Of a stretch of DNA of 53,077 nucleotides, positions 25,338 to 36,597 are shown piece by piece. The notes below the pieces were generated by a model. It saw only the letters and a list, made by a program, of their open reading frames with translations. It had not been told where the DNA came from and made no database searches. The translations under genes were made by a program, and so were the position numbers. Origin of the DNA: Ministeria vibrans ATCC 50519. Lineage: Eukaryota > Opisthokonta > Filasterea. Within the stretch, counting starts at the first letter, position 1; each line of letters begins with the position of its first letter. The stretch spans positions 1 to 53,077 of the forward strand of contig CALSCP010001278.1 of the NCBI GenBank assembly GCA_943704425.1. Direction: 5' to 3'.

Positions 25338-26357
25338 CACACACACACACAAGAAAGAAAGAAAAACTTAGTTTTCTTCTTCTTGGTCTGTAAGGTGTCG
25401 ATTCGGTGTACCTTCGGGCGACAGTGCAAAAGGGAAGTGGTACCCAGAGTGAACATTGAGAGTACCTATGCAGAATATAAGCACCATAAATCGAAAAATT
25501 TCGTTTGATGTCTTGTGCGTACCTGTGATCGCAATGGTATACCACACAAAAATCACAATAGGGTGTGCTTGCGCAACAAAGACGCCCAGAATAATGGCAA
25601 AGACGTTTCCTCCGAGGAATTCAATGGGATGCGCATAAATAGCCGTCATCGCAATGGGAGCCTTCCACTCTATAGAGCACCAATTAGCACCGCTCTTCTC
25701 TCAACGAGGCGCGTCAAACCGTGGTGGATCTTGTGGATGCGGCGGTAGAGCGGGCCCCAGTGCAGCAGTCGATGAGAGTAGTAGAAGGCAAATTCTTCGC
25801 ACAGCAGAATGATCAACAGCGACAAAGCTGCCTCGAGAGGAGACGGCAGCGCCGCCTGGAAGGGGATCTCTACAGCAACTGCAATGGGGAACGTAGCGTA
25901 GCCTACCGCATAGAGCAGCGCCAGATTGCCGATAATTCGCGGAAGCGTCGACAATATTTGTTCTATTCGTCGATGGGAGTTGAGCGATGATTCCAAACGT
26001 CACTCTACTTTCATCCATACTGGTCGTAAGCGGTTGATTCACGCCCTCCTGCACCTTGTACTTGACCAAGCACTTGGGCTGGCACACATCGATGACGATG
26101 TAGAAGAGCGAGACGAGCGTGTACAGCGCAACAATGTACGATGGGATGACAAGTGTCCACAGAGCCCAGTCACTATAATGCCCCAGCCATTCTGCATACA
26201 GATGCGTCACGTTGACATTCATACTCATCATCTCCATCCCAAACAATCTAAATCAAACAGAAATAAATAATGACATTTAAATTTTAAAGTAAAGCAAACT
26301 CAATTATCTTAACCGATCAATCTAAATTCTAACTTACTCCTTTGGTATGCCAAGCAT
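25005..26357 (-). CDS. Sterol desaturase / fatty acid hydroxylase family enzyme
   Basis: A 291-residue ER membrane di-iron oxidase from seven exons: 26338-26357, 26009-26247, 25720-25962, 25523-25669, 25412-25465, 25180-25239 and 25005-25117. The histidine boxes are all present: HRLLH, HKIHH (followed after splicing by EWKAPI, as in the family), and HDFHH near the C-terminus, with the usual LDWFHGTD ending. Several hydrophobic helices precede them. The tail is lysine-rich (KKLKDKKKM), a possible ER-retrieval signal. C-4 methylsterol oxidase-like or a related lipid hydroxylase is the likeliest role. The first exon (MLGIPKE) has a perfect GTAAGT donor and keeps frame, but it overlaps the DAGL gene's first exon; translation could instead start at MEMMSMN in exon 2. 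Intron 2 is only 46 nt. Confidence 0.87.
25268..25350. repeat. CAGA/GACA tetranucleotide and CA repeat in intron
   Basis: Repeated GACA units followed by CA dinucleotides occupy most of the intron between exons 5 and 6 of the sterol-desaturase-family gene. The tract is non-coding. Confidence 0.9.
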
Positions 26358-28622
26358 TGTTGTGTGCGGACGAGTTCTCCCTGTGGCCACAGATGGTAAG
26401 TTCAAAAGAAGGGGCCCAGCGATGGCTTACTCGGCTCCGCTTCAGAATTCGTCTGGTCCGCCGGATGGAGCGTGCTCTTGCACGGCATCACTGTCGCCTT
26501 CTATGCGGTCGCGTACAGCTCCGTTGAGCTTGGCTTGGAAGTGTGCACGTCGGAGAGCGCGCGGCTCATCAAGGCGTGGTACATTGCGTGTCTGGTCGTC
26601 TACTCGACGGCGCTTCTTCTCGACCTGTCTCTCGCTTACGCCTCCTCTCGCGGCGGCCTCAAGGACGTCGACCGGCGCAAGCGAAGTGTCCCCGTCCTCC
26701 TCATCCTCAGCTCCCTTGTGCTTGTTCTCGAACTTGTTTGGGGCGTCGGTTTCGGCATCTACTTTGTGTTTGTGCGCAGGCTCGGCTGCGACAGTCTTAC
26801 CGCACTGGCGCTCGAGCTGCTCCGCGCCGCTGTTGCCATCAACATTGTTGCTTTTGTCCTGGCCTTCCTTGGTGGCACCTTTGTGTCGGCGTTTGCCCGT
26901 AAAATCGGCATGTCTTCGTCGAAAATGTGGGAGCGCCGACTGCGCACCATTTGCTGCTGCGGACGCCTCTGTGAAATGTGCAGCACCAGTCGCAGCACTC
27001 CCGATCACGACTACATGGCGGCATTTAGTGCGGCCGCACAGCTGCTCTCCGACAGCCTCCAACCCTTCGATGTGGTGCCTAGCGACGCCATGGCGGGATT
27101 CGCGTTTGTGCGTGCGCGTCAGAAACAAGACGAGAGACGTCGCGCACAAGAGCGCTACCTCGACGAGCACGACCAGGTCGTGCCCAGCGACGTAGTTCTT
27201 GTAAAAGAACCACGAATACGCCCCGCGTGCGCCCCTGGCGGTCGTAACTGGGTTGCACTGCACGACCAGCGTGCGGGCCCACAGTCGCGCCGACTCATGC
27301 TCGGCAATTCAGACGACCGCGACGCCGTCCTGGAACTCGCACACTTCTCCAAGTACATGCTCGCCGCGTATGGCTGGCCTCTCTGGTTGTTCACACACCC
27401 GCTCACGGGCTGCTGTCGGCTACTGCCCTGTGGCTGTGCCGGGGCCTGCTGCTGCTACACTTGCGCCTCCGCAGAGGGCGCGGCACCGCCTCAGGTTCAC
27501 GGCGACGCCTGCCAGTGGAACCGCCGTGCTATTGAGCTTTTTATTGACTCAACGGGCGCCACGCGCTTTGTCGACTTTTCCAACGCCCTTTTCAAGATGC
27601 CCTACTACATTGCAGTCGACACAACCCGCAACGCAGTCGTCATTGCCATCCGCGGCACGCTTTCCCTTCGCGACGCCCTCGTTGACATTGCTGCCACTCC
27701 CGCACAGACATTGTACGATGGCCCGGACACTTCCGAGCCCGACTGCCGTGCCCACCATGGCATCCTACAGTCAGCTCGGCGCATTCACAGCGACATCATG
27801 GACCGCAACGTGTTACGCACCCTTCTCGAGAACGAACCCCACCTGCGCAACATTGTAGTCGTGGGCCACTCGCTCGGCGCCGGAGCAGCCGCGCTTCTTG
27901 CTCCTCTAACCCGTCGTGCTTTCCCCCAGCATCACATTCGTTGTCTCTCCTACTCCCCGCCCGGTGGTCTCGTTTCCCCCGCCCTCTACCGCGAACTCTC
28001 CACCTACACTCTCTGCTGCGTCCTCGGCAAGGACATGATTCCCCGCTCGTCCATCGAGAGCGTCACCGCCATCATCAGTGAAGCGTCCACCGCCTGTCAA
28101 CGCTCCAGTCTCCCCAAATGGAAGGTCTCTTTGTCCATCTTTATGCCGTGGCGCAGTCTTGCCAAGACCGACCTGGACGAGGTTGCACACCCGTCGAGAA
28201 TGCGCGAAGACTCAAGACTGCTCGAGCGTGACTCTATCGTCACCTCCGTCAGTGTCTCTGTTGATGCAGCCACCTCAGCACAGCAGCAGTCGCACTTAGA
28301 CTCCAGTGCCAAGGACTCGACGACGGACGAGCCCATTGCGCTCCATCTTCCCGGGCCCGTCATCCATCTCGTCAAGACAGAGACACGTCCACGCAAGAAC
28401 AACAGCACTAACAGCACCAGAAGACGGTGTTGCAGCCGCAAACAGGGACCCGAACCACTCAACGATGGGCGTGTGTTCCGCAGCGAATGGGCCGACGCAA
28501 CCGCCTTTGACGAGATCCTTGTCAGTCCCCTCATGGTCACTGACCATCTTCCGAACCACGTCGCCGATGTCCTCGATGACGTCGCTTCCTCTCTCCTCGA
28601 AGTCAACGAGTCAACCGTGTAA
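26347..28622 (+). CDS. DAGL: sn1-specific diacylglycerol lipase (DAGL-like)
   Basis: A 741-residue membrane lipase from two exons: 26347-26395 and 26446-28622. The N-terminus MPSIVVCGRVLPVATD matches the conserved start of animal DAGL alpha/beta, and four transmembrane helices follow. The lipase_3 domain has the nucleophile elbow VVGHSLGAG with Ser492, then an acidic residue in VLGKDMIPRSS, and a late His in TDHLPNHVADVL, completing a Ser-Asp-His triad. A long, less conserved insert rich in Ser and Arg lies between the Asp and His motifs. A cysteine-rich segment (about 27410-27475) precedes the lipase domain and may be palmitoylated. DAGLs release 2-acylglycerols from diacylglycerol at the plasma membrane. 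The first exon overlaps the proposed first exon of the divergent desaturase gene. Confidence 0.9.
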
Positions 28623-28689
28623 AAAAGTGTTATTGCAACTCTTCTCTCAACCTTTATCCACTATAACTATTTTAATAAAAGACGCATAC

Positions 28690-28740
28690 TACTTCTCTCT
28701 CTCTCTCTATCACTTCGTTTCTTTCTCCCTCCTCTCTCCG
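28690..28740. repeat. Copy of the dispersed CT-rich repeat
   Basis: One unit with CT dinucleotides, then TATCACTTCGTTTCTTTCTC and CCTCCTCTC, sits in the 137-bp spacer between the convergent DAGL and HECT genes. Confidence 0.8.
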
Positions 28741-28759
28741 TGTGCTTCAATACAATGCA

Positions 28760-31700
28760 CTAAGCCAAGTGGAACCCTGAGCCAGCAATACTCTCCAGGG
28801 CCAACTCCATCTTCTCTTTCAGCAAGTCGGCATCATTGTAGTCCGGCAAATCAAGCAAGTGACTGCATGTGTGCCCCACCGGCAGGTGTGTTGTGGTGGT
28901 CGTACGCTGGATCCGAATTGCTTGGTTCGTCTCCGCCAGTGCCCCCGCTGCCATTGAGTCTCGTCCCGTACACAGCTGAAGGAACTGCCGCAACCGTCGC
29001 TCATCACCCGCCCATGACCGCATCAGTGTGCGGAACAGCGCTGGTGTTTTGCTATGTAGTACAATAATTATTTTATATCGTGTGTAAGTGAGACACTCAC
29101 TCAATCTACTTCAAAAACGTACCTCTCTTCGGGCCAGTTGATAAACCGCACATTGTCAAGAATCAGCTCGGGGGTCAGATTCCGTTCACCACAAACCAAC
29201 AAAATCGCCTCTTCTACCGACAGATCATGAAATACCTACCACACACACAAAAAAAAAAGCGTTCTTATTAATAATATTTTTGTACAATCATTGGTATATT
29301 TTACCTCTTTCATGCCAGGGCACGAGTAAAAGCCAGTCTGTATGGCATTGAGTTCCGGTAGAATGGGCAAGATGAGACGCTCGTTGACATAGCGCGCAAT
29401 GTAGTCCAGCTTGTTCGTCTCCGTGACAGCACACTCAACCGTCTCTTCTTCTTCTTCTTCTTCTTCTTCTTCTTCTCCTTGTTCTTGTTCTTGTTCTCCT
29501 TCCGCTTCTTCTTCACCATTCACGGCGGTCTTATTCCCCCCGCTCATCTTCTTCGTCTTGCTCTTGTTGGCACTGTACGTAAGCCCCCACTCGCCCCATG
29601 CGCCATAAGGCCCCTCCACATCGGGCCCTTGCGTCAGCATCCACCGCATCTGCTCCTGTCGTGCGCCTTCCAGCTTCTCCACGTCCGCCAGCGTCAACCA
29701 TGATCGCAAGGGGTCGTCACGCGACTCGTGCACAAGAAACTTGAACAGAAGCGGCGAACAGCGCAAGTTCACCTCAAAGTGGTCCAGCACCGACTTGGCC
29801 ATCACACGTCCATACGTCTCATATTCAATCAGATTCGCCACGCTGTCACCCGCGGTCGTAGACAATCCGGCCCCCGACTCGCTTCCATCCAGGTCGTGCA
29901 CCTTGTGCGGCAATCCGTGCGACGTAAAGAAATAGTCGAACGACTGCGCAAAGAAGCACGCAAAAAGATCGGCCGAGAGACCTCCCTGATCGATGCCAAT
30001 CTCATTGTCAAAGCGCACATGTAGCTGACCCAACAGTTGCACGCCACGTACACTCGCAAATGTGCTCAGCGTCTGCTTGACCAACTCAGCACGCGCTACG
30101 GTAACCGACACCTGCGGAACCTGATTCGGCTGATTGAAAAAGCCTCCAGTCGCCTGAACTCGCACGCCCAACTCGCGCTCGATGGCACGCATCACGCGCG
30201 GCAGCTTGGGAATGTCCTTGATACGTACCGCCGCAATCGCAATTTTCGCCTCTGCCGTCACCACCTTGCGATCGTCGACAAGGTCCTGTGCATAGCTCGC
30301 GCAAAAGTACTCGTCGCTCAGCAGCTGAGCGGCAGTTGCACGCAAGTCAGAGCGCACACGGAGTACACGCGAGAGCATCTGTTCCAGGCGTCCCGAGCGT
30401 GTCGTGGGCAACGCAATGCGTCCTTCGTCGTCGCCCGACGTCACCGCAATCGACGGAAGTTCGTTGGTGTGGAGCCATAGCGCAATGGCACCAAAGCCCC
30501 ACAAGTCAGCGGCCGCTTGCAATGCCGTCTGTCCCTCCTCCGACTCGGGCGCCGCAAAGCCAAACTGGCGTCGATCACGAGTACTCTCTCCACGCTTCAG
30601 CGTTCGACGTGTCACCGAGTTGCGCGGCCCGAGGTTTTTGCTCACCGAGAAGCCCGTGAGTACAGGTCGGTCGCCAGGCGCAATCAACACGTTGGACGGC
30701 TGCAAATCGCGATGGACAAACCCTCGCTCGTGCAAATGCACCACCGTCTGTAGCAACAGCGACAGCATCCGTCGCAACTCCCAGGGCTTCGCGGGCGACT
30801 TGGCTGCTCGCCTCTCCGCCCACGTCTCCAGCGTGCACACGTACAACGGCATCTCCAGAAACCCATGCAACTTGCCCTCCACCTCGTCAAAGAAGACCGC
30901 CTGAAGTGGCACCACCCCCGGATGGTCACGCATCTCAGCGCGCGTCATTACTTCTCGTACAAACAACTCGCGCGCCAAATCGTCCGCCAGCGGTACCACC
31001 TTAAGTGCGATCGCATGCGCATTGCCCATAAGCTCGGGCATCTCAACCACCGCTGCCTCCTCATTTCCAGCTTCCATCGCCGTTCTAAAACTGGCACCGC
31101 GTTGAACACAAAGCACACGGTTGATGGGTCCCAAGGAGAGCTCGCGCAGCAGAGAGTAGTCGGCAGCGTACGAGCGATGCACAAGGACGCCAGTCGAAAA
31201 GAGATCCAAATGCAACTCGGCAATGATCGTGTCGGTCGCGTTTTGCTGCATGGGCTGTGGCAGTGTCTGGAGCAGTTCTTCGAGTGTCGCCAGCTGTTGC
31301 ACAGCCTCGCCCAGGACCTTTTCGTGACTCTCCAATACACCCAGCGAGGTACGATTGCTTGAATGGAGTACGGCGAGATCACGCTGTGCGCGCACCTTAA
31401 TCACGTCAACTTGAGCGTCACGCACACGCGCCGACACGCCGTTGTAGTACAGACTCGCCAGGCGAGACGCACTCGCCACGCCGTCCGTGCTCGTCTCCGA
31501 GTCACAAAACTCGCTGTAGAGCGAGCGCAAGAATCGTTGGGCGCCCTTAAACAGGCGCGTGTCACGCGAAACGCAATGCGAGCGCGCCAGGCGGCCCACA
31601 AGACGATTGGCGTGAAGCACGGTGGTTGCGGCCGCGTCGAGGAACTGTCGATAGTGCGTCTGCTCGGCGAGAAGTGCCGCCGAGTCACTCCAGCGTGTCG

Positions 31701-34700
31701 CCGAAGAGAGCATTTCGAGCCAGTGGGGAAATGCACGCGAGGCATCGACAGCGGCATTGAATGCGGCAACACACTCGAGCACACTGTGCTTCTTGAACCA
31801 GCGCGCGGCGAGTGCCTTGGACGAGCCAAAGCGTCGCTCAGCAAGCACTCGAATGAGGTTAGGCTGGTCCTCAAGTAGCGCAGTCATTTGCTTGCACAGT
31901 GCGTCGCTTTGGGTAGGAAGGTCACCCACCACGTCGCGAAAGGCAGCGAGAGCTTGATCAAGAGACGCCAATTTGCCATTGTGCTCAATCACGAGAGCAC
32001 GGTAGGCGCTGGCAAGACTGTCGTACGGTTTGCCATGAAGCGCAGCGTGCGCCACATTGTCACGTGCCTTCCGCACCTGCTCGGCCATCGATGAGGCGTC
32101 TTCGACGGCGGCTACAATGCGCGCGCGCTGACTTGCACGCGTTTTCGGGTCAAAAGTGCGCGCAAAGGTGGTGAGCGGGTCGTTGAGCGACAGTGCCGTG
32201 GACCAGACCACGACAGGCGTGCGAATGCGTGAGCCATGGTCGTCCACGGATGTAACACGCACCTGTTGACCGCCAATGACAACGTCGATGTGTTCGGGGA
32301 TCTCGACGTCGTCGGGAAGCGTCACTTGCGCAAAAGGTTTGCGGCCATCTACACTGGCACAAATGGTGCGCGCGGTGCGATCAATCATGAACGAACACAC
32401 AAATGGACTGTTGGCCTGAATGTCGGGTGCTGCGGATCGTTTGGTCGACGCCGGACCGCCACGTTTGCTCAGCGGCAGATACGATGTGGTCACGCAGGTC
32501 GCGTGCGTGCTGCCTAGATATCGGTTGAACACCTCGTGTTGCTGCTGGGACGGGTCCAGCAGTAATTTTGAGACGGGCACCCACAAGTCGGCCGGGTTGA
32601 TCGTGCCACCAAATGGGCTGGGCGATTGCGTGGGAGCAATTTGAACAAGATGCAGAGAGGGATTGTGAAGAAGACCCTGCGACGCAGAGGAGATTGCGGG
32701 CATGGTACTAAACATGCTGGGCCCCGCGTTGGTGTCGGCGTCGGGCGCGTCGAGCGGCTCCGGACGAACGAATCCAGAATTGGTGGGCGATGTGAGAAGC
32801 TCGGTGGGAACAGGAAGCTGCTCATACATCTGCAGATATGCGCGCCAGCCAGTCCAGGTATGACCACGGGGACGCTGTAGCGAGATGTTGTGCAGTTGGC
32901 AGTAGCCAACGGGATGGAGATCGTCGCTGTTGAGACTCGCCCAGTAATCGTAGCGTTCGGTCCAACCATCAAAGTGGATCAGTACATCGCCGGACGGATT
33001 GACATCGGCAATGGTTGCGACGCACGTAAGCGTAGGATTGAGTCGATCGAGTGCCTCGAGACGCATTCCAACCTGCACCGAGTGGTGGAAGTCACGGTCG
33101 ACGTAGTCAAGCTCGGAATTGTCGTCGTCACCCGACTCACTGTTGTTGTCGCCAAAGCCAGTAGCAGCACCGGGAGTGACAAGAGGGTCAATTTGGGGGA
33201 CAAAGTCAAAAGTGGCAGGAGCAACGTAGCCGGTGTTGACGGCGTGAGTAAAGTGACGCGCGGGCACGGCTGAGCCACCGTTTACACGCATGCAGTGCGC
33301 CCAGCCAGCCCAGCCGGGAGGACCCTCTAGCTGAACATCGTTCATTTGGCCCCAGCCAACGGGATGAAGAACATCGTCGTTGAGCGACAGAACACACTCG
33401 AGGGTTCCTGGAGGACCCGCAAGAAATCGGATGGTGACGTTGCGATCGGGGTCGTCGGGGAGTGACCGGGTGACACGCGCTGGACACAGAGGGAACGTGT
33501 CCAATTGCATATTGAGCGCCTCGACAAACATTCCTGAGATCACTTCGACGTCGTCGTCGAGACCGAATTGCGCACGGGGGGTGGCAGCGGGGGCGGCTGT
33601 GGGTGTTTCGCCGTCGTCATTTGCTGTCGGTGGTTCGTCGCTCGATTGCCCGGCAGTTGCATCCGTGGAGGATCCGGAGGCACCGACCGGGGTCACAGAA
33701 TCAATGGACAAATCGGGAAGGGGAGGAAGAAACGTGGAGGGGGTGGTTGGAAGGGCAATGTCGGAGGTGTTGCTGCGAGCAGAGCCAAACGTGGGCGCGT
33801 GAGACAAAGGAACACCAGAGGCAGCAGTGGCTTCGGCAAATGGATCAGTACTAGCACTGACATTGGTGCTCTCGCCCTCGCCGCTTGAAGATGGCTGTTC
33901 CGACGAGGAAAAGTCTGGTACACGGGGTCCGCGGGTACGACGCCTACGACGTCGCGCGCGATTTCGTTCCCTTTCCGCCTTTTCCAGTTTCAATCGCAGC
34001 TTCTCTTGCACTTGCCACTCCTCAGATGTCATGGTGGGCAGGCGCACATCAGTGAGCGTGTTAGGCAAAAAAGTGCCATTTGATTGCTCGACAAAGACGG
34101 GCACGCCAAAGCCAAGGATGTTGGGCGCAAGAGGCGTGCGAATGGGAAAGAGCTGGTCGGACGTGCAACTGATCACGCCAGAGTCGGTGTGCACTCCAAG
34201 CAAATCGCCTCTGGATGCCATAGGGTCTCGGGGCGCGGGCACGCACGAATCCCAGACGTACACATTGCGCGAAATATTCTCGTCGTAGTGCTCGGGAAAG
34301 AGCATGGAGAGTGCCTGTTGTCGCTTCAGCAAGAGGCGGTAGCCATCGACGAGTTTGATGCTTGAGGGGTCGTTGCACGGCACAAATGCTTCTTGAATGT
34401 CATCCATGGAGTTGTATGCGGCACGAACGTACTGTTCCTCAAGCAGCAGCTCGTAGTGCGACTGCATCTTGGTCTTCTTGGGCTTTATCTTTGCGAGAAG
34501 CGCCTCTGTCGCGGTCGACAAAGTTGGCGCTGTGGCTGTGACTGAACTGGTGCTGTTGGAAGTGTCGACAAGGGCAGCCGTCTCGGGCGCACCAGAACTC
34601 GTTGGCGCCTCAGACACTGACGAAGCACTGAGAGTGTTGTCTGTCGCACTGGGAGTGTTGGGTGTCACACTGGAAGTGGTATTGGTCAGCTCAATGGAAT

Positions 34701-36154
34701 GGGTGCGAGCAAAAGCGTCGTCGTCGTCGTCGTTGTTGTTGTTGTTGTTGTCGTTGTTGTCGTCGTTGTCGTCGTTGTCGTTGTTGTTGTCGTCGTCCCA
34801 GGTGAGGACTGGAATACTGACGCGCACCATTTTCGCGTCAGCGTTGTGTTCGACGACGACAGCCTCGACAAGACTGCCAGACTGCAAGAGGTCGAATATG
34901 CCGACGTTGAGCGAGACAAGGACGAGCTGACCGGGAGAGAAAGGACGCACGTTCTTCTCCTGCATGACACCGAGATTGGAGGGAGCAACAATGTGCGTAT
35001 CCGCATCGGAGATGGCGACTCTCACTGCGGGGCGCGCGCCAGGCTCCAAATCGCTCTCAGGCGTGTCTTCCAAAACATACCGTTGCATTGTGATGCGCAC
35101 TGCTTTGTCAAGGAGCACCCCCGCCTGGTAGGTGGTCTTGACTGTGTTGAGGAAGCCATGTTCGACACCACGCGACATTACTGGTCCTGCAGGCACTGGG
35201 AATCGGCGCTGCTGATGACGGGGTGTCGGTGTTGCTGATGCAGCTGTTGTTGTTGCATTGTCAATGTCTTCGACGTCGTCGGTCTCGACGGGCGCTGGGG
35301 GTGGCACGTAGAGAGAAAAAGATGCGAGTGCAGAGTAACCAGAGTCGGCTTCAGCACGCTTACGAGCCAAGTCAGGACCCTCGTTGGCACGAGGTGCATC
35401 TGAACCGGAAGGAGGAGGAGGAGCAGCGACAAAGAACACTTCGAGTTCGGCAGTGTCACCAAACTCGCCGGCAATCTCCACCTCGTAGATGCCTTCCTTG
35501 TTGCTGGCGGCGAGAGGCGCAATCGATGAATAGATGCGCTCACCAAGAGGCAGTGGTGGCGCGTCCGGGTCGTCATAAGGCAGAGAAGACAGGTGTTGCA
35601 GGACAGGCCGACGGGTGGAGGGGCCCACGTCCAAGTTCGACTTGACGTGTGCGCTGTGCATGATCGCTCCGTACCGGCTCCCCGACTGGCTTATGAGGCT
35701 GCCAAAGCCGCCCGCAGGCCCACCACTGTTTGAAAACATAGACGTGGCTGCCCCAAATCCGCCCACAGGCCCGCCAAAAGCCGACGAGCCAAACGCGGAG
35801 GAGGCAAAGCCTGATGACGCAGGCGCTGGCGCGCCAAAGCTGGAGAAGAATCCCGTCTGTGCAGGCTCGACGTGTGGAACGTCTTCGTCGTCATACCCAT
35901 CCCCCTCAACGTCCTCGTTGTCTTCTTCGTCGTGAAGATCAACCGGTGGCTCTACAACGAGAACGACGGAAAGCGACAATGATAATATAATAAGGAAAAA
36001 AAAAAAATTTCTTAGTGCAAAGGAGAAGTTATAAGTGCAACGACAAAGAAGTGTGCATGTGTATGTGTGTGGATGCATATTAAGTGATATAAGCACGCCA
36101 GTGTGATACAGCACATATCAATACAAACCACACAAACGAACCTTGTCTCCACAT
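28760..36154 (-). CDS. FG-rich / MBT repeat / kinase-like / HECT ubiquitin ligase fusion
   Basis: A 2,354-residue protein modelled from exons 36142-36154, 29305-35951, 29123-29235 and 28760-29051; the tiny first exon (MWRQ) is tentative because its donor is GTTCGT. From the N-terminus there is an acidic start, then an FG-rich stretch near residues 40-95 (FGSSAFGGPVGGFG). Low-complexity Asn/Asp and Ser/Pro linkers follow. A degenerate MBT repeat lies near 805-900 and a canonical one near 955-1035, with GMRLEALDRLNP and FDGWTERYDYW. A helical region leads to a kinase-like domain near 1610-1885: HAIALKVV and HRDLQPSN are kept but DFG is TGF. A HECT domain fills the rest, with VRFDNEIGIDQGGLSADLF and the catalytic Cys2320 in HTCSHLLDLP. 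Inside HECT is an acidic Glu-rich insert. It probably ubiquitinates chromatin-linked substrates; that is inference. Confidence 0.88.
34700..34800. repeat. Coding GTC/GTT trinucleotide tract (Asp/Asn run)
   Basis: Trinucleotide repeats read on the minus strand encode an uninterrupted run of about thirty Asp and Asn residues in the linker of the HECT protein, N-terminal to the MBT repeats. They keep the frame. Confidence 0.9.
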
Positions 36155-36334
36155 TGACTCAGCTGCAAGCGGCACACTAGATTAACTACTACTCAGTACT
36201 CACGCCTTGGACGTGTGCTGCCCGTGACAAAAGGAGAAGGTAAAAAATCTTGTTGTATCTGACTATAACTAAGATGAGTCGTCGACCGAAAAATGAACTT
36301 TTCAATATTTTATTTCACCTCTGCTAAAGTGACA

Positions 36335-36421
36335 ATGTCCAACGTAGACCCGCGGATCGCCGTTGGGGATTATGTGATTGGCGATTGCATTGGACGAGGC
36401 GGATTCGGCTTCGTCTACAAG
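36335..36421 (+). CDS. Orphan first exon of a protein kinase (partial)
   Basis: Twenty-nine codons begin [14 protein letters not shown] and contain a textbook glycine loop, [11 protein letters not shown], followed by a possible GT donor at 36422. The loop resembles Cdc7/Cdc15/SepH-type (STE-group) kinases, but the family is only a guess. No VAIK, HRD or DFG exon follows on the plus strand: after a CT/CA microsatellite the sequence becomes the minus-strand importin gene. The gene is therefore truncated, either by a real rearrangement or by a false join in the assembly. An in-frame methionine exists 14 codons upstream. It is divergent from the HECT gene, 180 bp away. Confidence 0.6.
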
Positions 36422-36424
36422 GTG

Positions 36425-36595
<171 letters not shown>

Positions 36596-36597
36596 AC

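Noticed and set aside
26442-27263. 273-codon open frame antisense to the DAGL gene
   Set aside because: The plus frame has the full DAGL order of helices, GHSLG motif and catalytic His; the antisense frame has low-complexity charged composition.
28892-29051. Loss of the HECT catalytic cysteine was considered because the last exon looked short
   Set aside because: After splicing, the exon includes HTCSHLLDLP at 28850-28875, so the cysteine and its context are intact.
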